NCBI GenBank assembly: GCA_963981525.1
Contig: CAXCDZ010000043.1
Span: forward strand, 1-7,253
Source of the DNA: CAXCDZ01 sp963981525
GTDB lineage: Bacteria; Patescibacteriota; Microgenomatia; UBA1400; UBA12108
DNA length: 7,253 bases
Reading direction: 5' to 3'
The position numbers and the translations under genes are program-made. Positions 4,651 through 7,253 of this stretch are shown here, in pieces (position 1 is the stretch's first letter; the number at the start of each line of letters is the position of its first letter). Below the pieces are notes generated by a model, which worked only from the letters and a program-made list of their open reading frames with translations, did not search any database and had not been told where the DNA came from.

Positions 4651-5277
4651 ATGAAACAACTTTTTGCTGGCTTTGTGGCCATCGTGTTCTCGCTAATACT
4701 CACGACCAATGTCGTGATAGCTAATGAGGGAACAGTCGAGCTCTCCGGATCTGACGTATCTTGTGAAGGAGTCTCGTTGTGGAAAGGGAATAGCTACCGA
4801 GTAGTGGGACGCTGTGAGGGACTGGTTTATCCGTATGCCACCCAACTAGAGCATTATGTGCTCTGGGCAAAAACAACTGGAAAAGGTGAGTTGGTACGAG
4901 TGGGTGAGGTAGAGCGTGGGTACTGGGATGGGAATGTGAGTGAGAGTTATACTGATCTATATATGACTGCGGAGAGTAATGGTCTGCCCAGGCGCCCTAG
5001 TGATAACAGCGTGGTGAGCGGGATGGTACGTGAGTTTGGATTCTCAGCCTCCGAGAGTGTGAGTGCGCCCGTTGCTACTCCTGCACCGATTGCTAGTGAA
5101 AACACCGGCGAGATGACAGTGCAAAAGGGTGCGGAAGCCGTGAGCGCGTCAACTGGTGCAGTCGGGAGTGTGATCGGGAAGATCGTGAGATCGCTACTCG
5201 TGATTATTGCAGTAGTGGTAGTGCTCGTGATTGGAACATCGCTCGTGTTTAGACGACGCGGAAGTGTCAGTACTTAA
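4651..5277 (+). CDS. Secreted protein with C-terminal membrane anchor, unknown function
   Basis: A 208-residue protein of no family I recognise. MKQLFAGFVAIVFSLILTT is a classic signal peptide, with likely cleavage after VIA (about residue 24). The exported part (25 to about 135) is strand-like, with two cysteines (C38, C55) that could form a disulfide. A Ser/Ala/Thr/Pro linker follows (about 135-170), then one hydrophobic helix (about 182-200) and RRRGSVST, a stop-transfer end. Expected topology is outside-anchored, type I. An in-frame ATG at 4624 would add nine residues ahead of the signal peptide and falls within the promoter, so 4651 is chosen. There is no Shine-Dalgarno. RRR plus a hydrophobic helix recalls sortase substrates, but no LPXTG-like motif is seen. 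Confidence 0.8.
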   Translation: MKQLFAGFVAIVFSLILTTNVVIANEGTVELSGSDVSCEGVSLWKGNSYRVVGRCEGLVYPYATQLEHYVLWAKTTGKGELVRVGEVERGYWDGNVSESYTDLYMTAESNGLPRRPSDNSVVSGMVREFGFSASESVSAPVATPAPIASENTGEMTVQKGAEAVSASTGAVGSVIGKIVRSLLVIIAVVVVLVIGTSLVFRRRGSVST

Positions 5278-5297
5278 GAGGTGAAATAGCAAAAAAA

Positions 5298-5326
5298 TTC
5301 ACAGATCGAACAAGGCGTGATAGAAT
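5298..5326 (+). promoter_or_regulatory. Promoter of rpmB (TTCACA-N17-TGaTAGAAT)
   Basis: The -35 TTCACA is at 5298-5303 and the extended -10 TGa-TAGAAT at 5318-5326, with a 17-bp spacer. Nine bases separate it from ATG. The TAGAATACC core is the same as at rpmG. Confidence 0.6.
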
Positions 5327-5335
5327 ACCTGAGTT

Positions 5336-5527
5336 ATGGCAAATAGATGTGATCTTTGTGACAAGAAAAGAGACGTGGGACACAGTGTGTCGCATGCTAA
5401 AAATCGTCACCGCAAGATCCGCAAACCCAACCTCCACACTCACAGAATGGCTACCCCTGAGGGTAAGGTCAAGATGAAGCTGTGTACGAAGTGTAAGAGA
5501 CTCGTGAAGGGGAAGAGTAAGAGCTAG
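5336..5527 (+). CDS. rpmB: 50S ribosomal protein bL28
   Basis: A 63-residue, very basic ribosomal protein. MANRCDLC opens the family pattern, followed by GHSVSHAKNRHRKIRKPNLH, which is diagnostic of bL28. CxxC pairs at C5/C8 and C50/C53 (KLCTKC) make it the Zn-binding form. Length is normal. The start lies 9 bases after the -10, with no Shine-Dalgarno. The next gene starts 41 bases after the stop. The T-run at 5531-5536 follows no convincing stem, so termination is uncertain. Confidence 0.95.
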   Translation: MANRCDLCDKKRDVGHSVSHAKNRHRKIRKPNLHTHRMATPEGKVKMKLCTKCKRLVKGKSKS

Positions 5528-5553
5528 TAGTTTTTTGTGCACTTGACGTGATG

Positions 5554-5562
5554 TGAGATAAT
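5554..5562 (+). promoter_or_regulatory. Extended -10 of the small membrane protein gene (TGaGATAAT)
   Basis: TGa-GATAAT ends 6 bases before GTG 5569. A -35 at 16-18 bp is weak (TTGTGC at 16). If the first transcribed base is the G of GTG, the mRNA is leaderless with a GTG start. Confidence 0.4.
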
Positions 5563-5568
5563 TTACAG

Positions 5569-5709
5569 GTGAGTGAAAAATTGATGCCGGAACAAGATTT
5601 TTGGAAAACTGATCCAGGAAGAGTGCTTTGCGTTGTGATAGCGAGTATTGTAGGAGGAGGATTGTTGGCGGGAGGTATAACTTTGCTGGGTAAAGCTTTG
5701 GAAGGGTAA
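5569..5709 (+). CDS. 46-residue single-helix membrane protein, unknown
   Basis: From GTG 5569 the product is MSEKLMPEQDFWKTDPGRV, then a hydrophobic Gly-rich helix from about V19 to L40 (with IASIVGGGLLAGGI), ending GKALEG. One membrane span with a cytosolic N-terminus is likely. I do not recognise a family. GTG is preferred to the in-frame ATG at 5584 because it is exactly 6 bases after GATAAT, as at other starts here. It ends 32 bases before the VirD4-like ATPase gene, so a shared role at the membrane is possible but unproven. It could be a chance frame: its support is the promoter spacing plus the coherent topology. Confidence 0.55.
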   Translation: MSEKLMPEQDFWKTDPGRVLCVVIASIVGGGLLAGGITLLGKALEG

Positions 5710-5729
5710 CTAAGTTTTAATAATTCGGC

Positions 5730-5735
5730 TATACT
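5730..5735 (+). promoter_or_regulatory. -10 box of the VirD4-like gene (TATACT)
   Basis: TATACT ends 6 bases before ATG 5742. It lacks TGn and a good -35, so this is the weakest promoter call of the set after that of the glycosyltransferase. Co-transcription with the small gene upstream is the alternative. Confidence 0.35.
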
Positions 5736-5741
5736 GAATGT

Positions 5742-7253
5742 ATGCAGCGACTGTCCACATTGCAAGTAACGATCCCGCGAGATACCGAGGTAACGGCGGA
5801 GTCAGCTGCGACGTTTCTCTCGACTTTTCCTAAGATGCTCTCGATCAGTAAGGTTGATAAGTTGATAAAGGGGATCCCGTCACCTACGGTCGCACTAGAA
5901 GTAGGTGTCTGGGAGCAAAAGATCCGTTATCTTGTGACGTGTTCGAGTGGTCTTGTCCAGTTTGTGACGGCGCAGATCCAGTCTACATATCCACTGGCGG
6001 TGATTTTGCCGGTTGTCGACCCATTGCCAGGAGTAGTGGGGAAAATGAAGATGGGCGAGCTAACTCTAACGAGCGCGAGTTTTTACCCGATCAAGACGTG
6101 GAGTGATTTCTCAGAGACTGATCCGATGAATAGTTATCTCACCGTACTATCCAAGGCTGAGAAGGATGAGGTGATCTGGCTTCAGTTTGTGCTCTCTCCA
6201 GCGCCTAGTGGCTGGCAGGCGCAGGGACAAAAGGCAATTGACGCAGGACGTGCAAAGCCCAATGCAACCGAGGCAGGGCAGAGAGCAACGTTGCCTGAGT
6301 CGAGTGGGATCCAGGATAAGATCGGGCATGCGGGATTTTTGGTCACGACTCGAATTGCCGTGAGTAAGGCCTCTCGTTTGGCGGAGCTTGCGAGTGTGTT
6401 TGGGGTGTATTCTCGCTCGGATGGTAACTCTTTTTCTCTCAAGACTCCACTACTTAGAGATGACGCGTGGAAAAAGCGACTGGTGGAGCGCACGGCGAGT
6501 GGGAAGAGAGTGATTAATCTGCCCGAGATGGCGACGTTGTGGCATTTGCCGAGTGAAAAGGTCAAGATCCCGCTCGTGGAGTGGGGAATCAAGGTGATGA
6601 GTGAGCCGCCAGAGAATCTGCCGATTGCAGAGGAAGCGAGTGATGAGGAGAAGGCATCGACTAATTATTTTGCCCGGGCGATTCATAAGAATCGCGATTT
6701 AGTGTTTGGGATCAAGGATGAGGACAGACGTCGTCATATGTGGGCGATCGGGAAGACGGGGACGGGTAAGAGTACGATGATTGCGAATATGGCGATAGAT
6801 GATCTCAAGAAAGGTCGAGGGGTGGCGATTATTGATCCGCACGGGGATCTCTCCGAGACTATTCTTGACTATATTCCAGCAAGTCGGATCAATGATGTGA
6901 TCTATTTTAACCCCGCCGACCGTGACCGACCGATTAACCTGAATGTGTTGGAGGTCAAGAGCCCGGAGCAGAGGGAGCTGGTGGTCTCTGGGATTGTGGC
7001 GATATTTAATAAGCTGTATGGCCACTCCTGGGGTCCGAGGCTCGAGTATATCCTGCGCAATACCCTCCTGACACTCAGTGAGTACGGGAATGCGACTCTG
7101 GTAGATGTGCCGAGGCTCCTGACTGATAAGAAATTTCGGGACAAGGTGGTGGCACAGATTAACGATCCTGTGATGAAGCAGTTCTGGATTGGTGAGTACA
7201 ACAAGCTAAATGAGCGAACACAAGGAGAGTGGATCGGCTCGATCCTGAACAAG
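5742..7253 (+). CDS. VirD4/TraD-like type IV secretion coupling ATPase (3' truncated)
   Basis: The frame is open from ATG 5742 through the window end: 504 residues, C-terminus missing. Residues 1 to about 300 are the poorly conserved N-terminal region of CPR-type proteins of this family (starting MQRLSTLQVTIPRDTEV); no membrane helix is obvious. The ATPase core begins at GIKDEDRRRHMW. Walker A is GKTGTGKST (337-345, Lys343), and the Walker B strand is VAIIDPHGDL (361-370, D365). NPADRDRPINLNVLE then follows, a conserved block of the family. The core belongs with HerA/VirD4/TraD hexameric pumps that move DNA or power pilus systems; the role in these small cells is uncertain (DNA uptake, conjugation or pilus-linked). 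There is no Shine-Dalgarno, and the start is 6 bases after TATACT. An upstream one-helix protein gene may be its membrane partner, which is inference. Confidence 0.9.
   Translation, partial: MQRLSTLQVTIPRDTEVTAESAATFLSTFPKMLSISKVDKLIKGIPSPTVALEVGVWEQKIRYLVTCSSGLVQFVTAQIQSTYPLAVILPVVDPLPGVVGKMKMGELTLTSASFYPIKTWSDFSETDPMNSYLTVLSKAEKDEVIWLQFVLSPAPSGWQAQGQKAIDAGRAKPNATEAGQRATLPESSGIQDKIGHAGFLVTTRIAVSKASRLAELASVFGVYSRSDGNSFSLKTPLLRDDAWKKRLVERTASGKRVINLPEMATLWHLPSEKVKIPLVEWGIKVMSEPPENLPIAEEASDEEKASTNYFARAIHKNRDLVFGIKDEDRRRHMWAIGKTGTGKSTMIANMAIDDLKKGRGVAIIDPHGDLSETILDYIPASRINDVIYFNPADRDRPINLNVLEVKSPEQRELVVSGIVAIFNKLYGHSWGPRLEYILRNTLLTLSEYGNATLVDVPRLLTDKKFRDKVVAQINDPVMKQFWIGEYNKLNERTQGEWIGSILNK

Noticed and set aside
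4465..4659. A 64-codon minus-strand frame starting MFHMHYRITDYHY and running through the intergenic inverted repeat
   Set aside because: It covers the promoters of both flanking genes and the inverted repeat, has no Shine-Dalgarno or well-placed -10, and its Cys/Arg-rich product has no visible domain. It is most likely a chance frame in repeat DNA.
4651..5277. The secreted anchored protein as the substrate of the divergent site-2 protease
   Set aside because: Adjacency is suggestive, but the predicted topology is type I (outside N-terminus), whereas site-2 proteases mostly cut type II segments. Nothing else in the sequence supports it.
5528..5560. Rho-independent terminator after rpmB
   Set aside because: There is a T-run at 5531-5536, but no stable GC-rich stem precedes it.
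1..7253. CRISPR array, prophage, integrase or intact insertion sequence
   Set aside because: No regularly spaced direct repeats, no transposase or phage-like motifs. The only mobile-element-like signal is the inverted repeat at 4455-4607.

Overview
The window looks like chromosomal DNA from a Candidate Phyla Radiation (Patescibacteria) bacterium, most plausibly Microgenomates-like. This placement is inference from gene content and style: short single-copy housekeeping genes, Zn-ribbon bL33 and bL28, a VirD4/TraD-like ATPase of the type common in CPR genomes, an unusual MGDG-synthase/MurG-like glycosyltransferase, and no operon longer than two or three genes. The standard bacterial code fits, because TGA ends the M23 gene and the only Trp tRNA has anticodon CCA.

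Layout from left to right. (1) 1-486 is the 3' end of a PBP2-type transpeptidase gene (+). (2) 501-574 is tRNA-Thr(UGU) (-). (3) 605-1210 is a Pro/Ala/Thr-rich protein of unknown function (-). It is divergent from (4) rpmG, 1292-1471 (+); their promoters overlap. (5) 1505-2848 is a GT-B glycosyltransferase (-), preceded by (6) a 56-residue ribbon-helix-helix protein, 2886-3056 (-). (7) 3166-3753 is an M23 metallopeptidase without a signal peptide (+). (8) 3762-3833 is tRNA-Trp(CCA) (-), whose promoter lies in the stop region of (9) an M50 site-2 protease, 3846-4436 (-). (10) 4651-5277 is a secreted protein with a C-terminal anchor (+). Genes 9 and 10 are divergent and separated by a long inverted repeat (4455-4607) that resembles a MITE or a dispersed palindromic repeat. 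(11) rpmB, 5336-5527; (12) a 46-residue one-helix membrane protein, 5569-5709; and (13) a VirD4/TraD-like ATPase, 5742 to the window end, all run on the + strand.

The most striking signal is in the start sites. Nine of the ten protein genes whose start is inside the window have a -10-like hexamer ending only 6-9 bases before the start codon. Seven of these are extended (TGn) -10 elements, most have a plausible -35 at 16-18 bp, and none has a Shine-Dalgarno sequence. These genes should give leaderless or nearly leaderless mRNAs. The exception is the 605-1210 gene, which has a strong promoter, a predicted leader of about 24 nt and a clear AGGAG. This pattern also settles two start choices, for M50 and for the secreted protein.

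Functionally the window mixes cell-envelope genes (PBP2, M23 peptidase, site-2 protease, glycosyltransferase, secreted and small membrane proteins), translation genes (bL33, bL28, two tRNAs) and a DNA-pumping or pilus-type ATPase. No pathway links them all. No CRISPR array, prophage or intact insertion sequence is visible. Every gap between genes is shorter than 300 bases.
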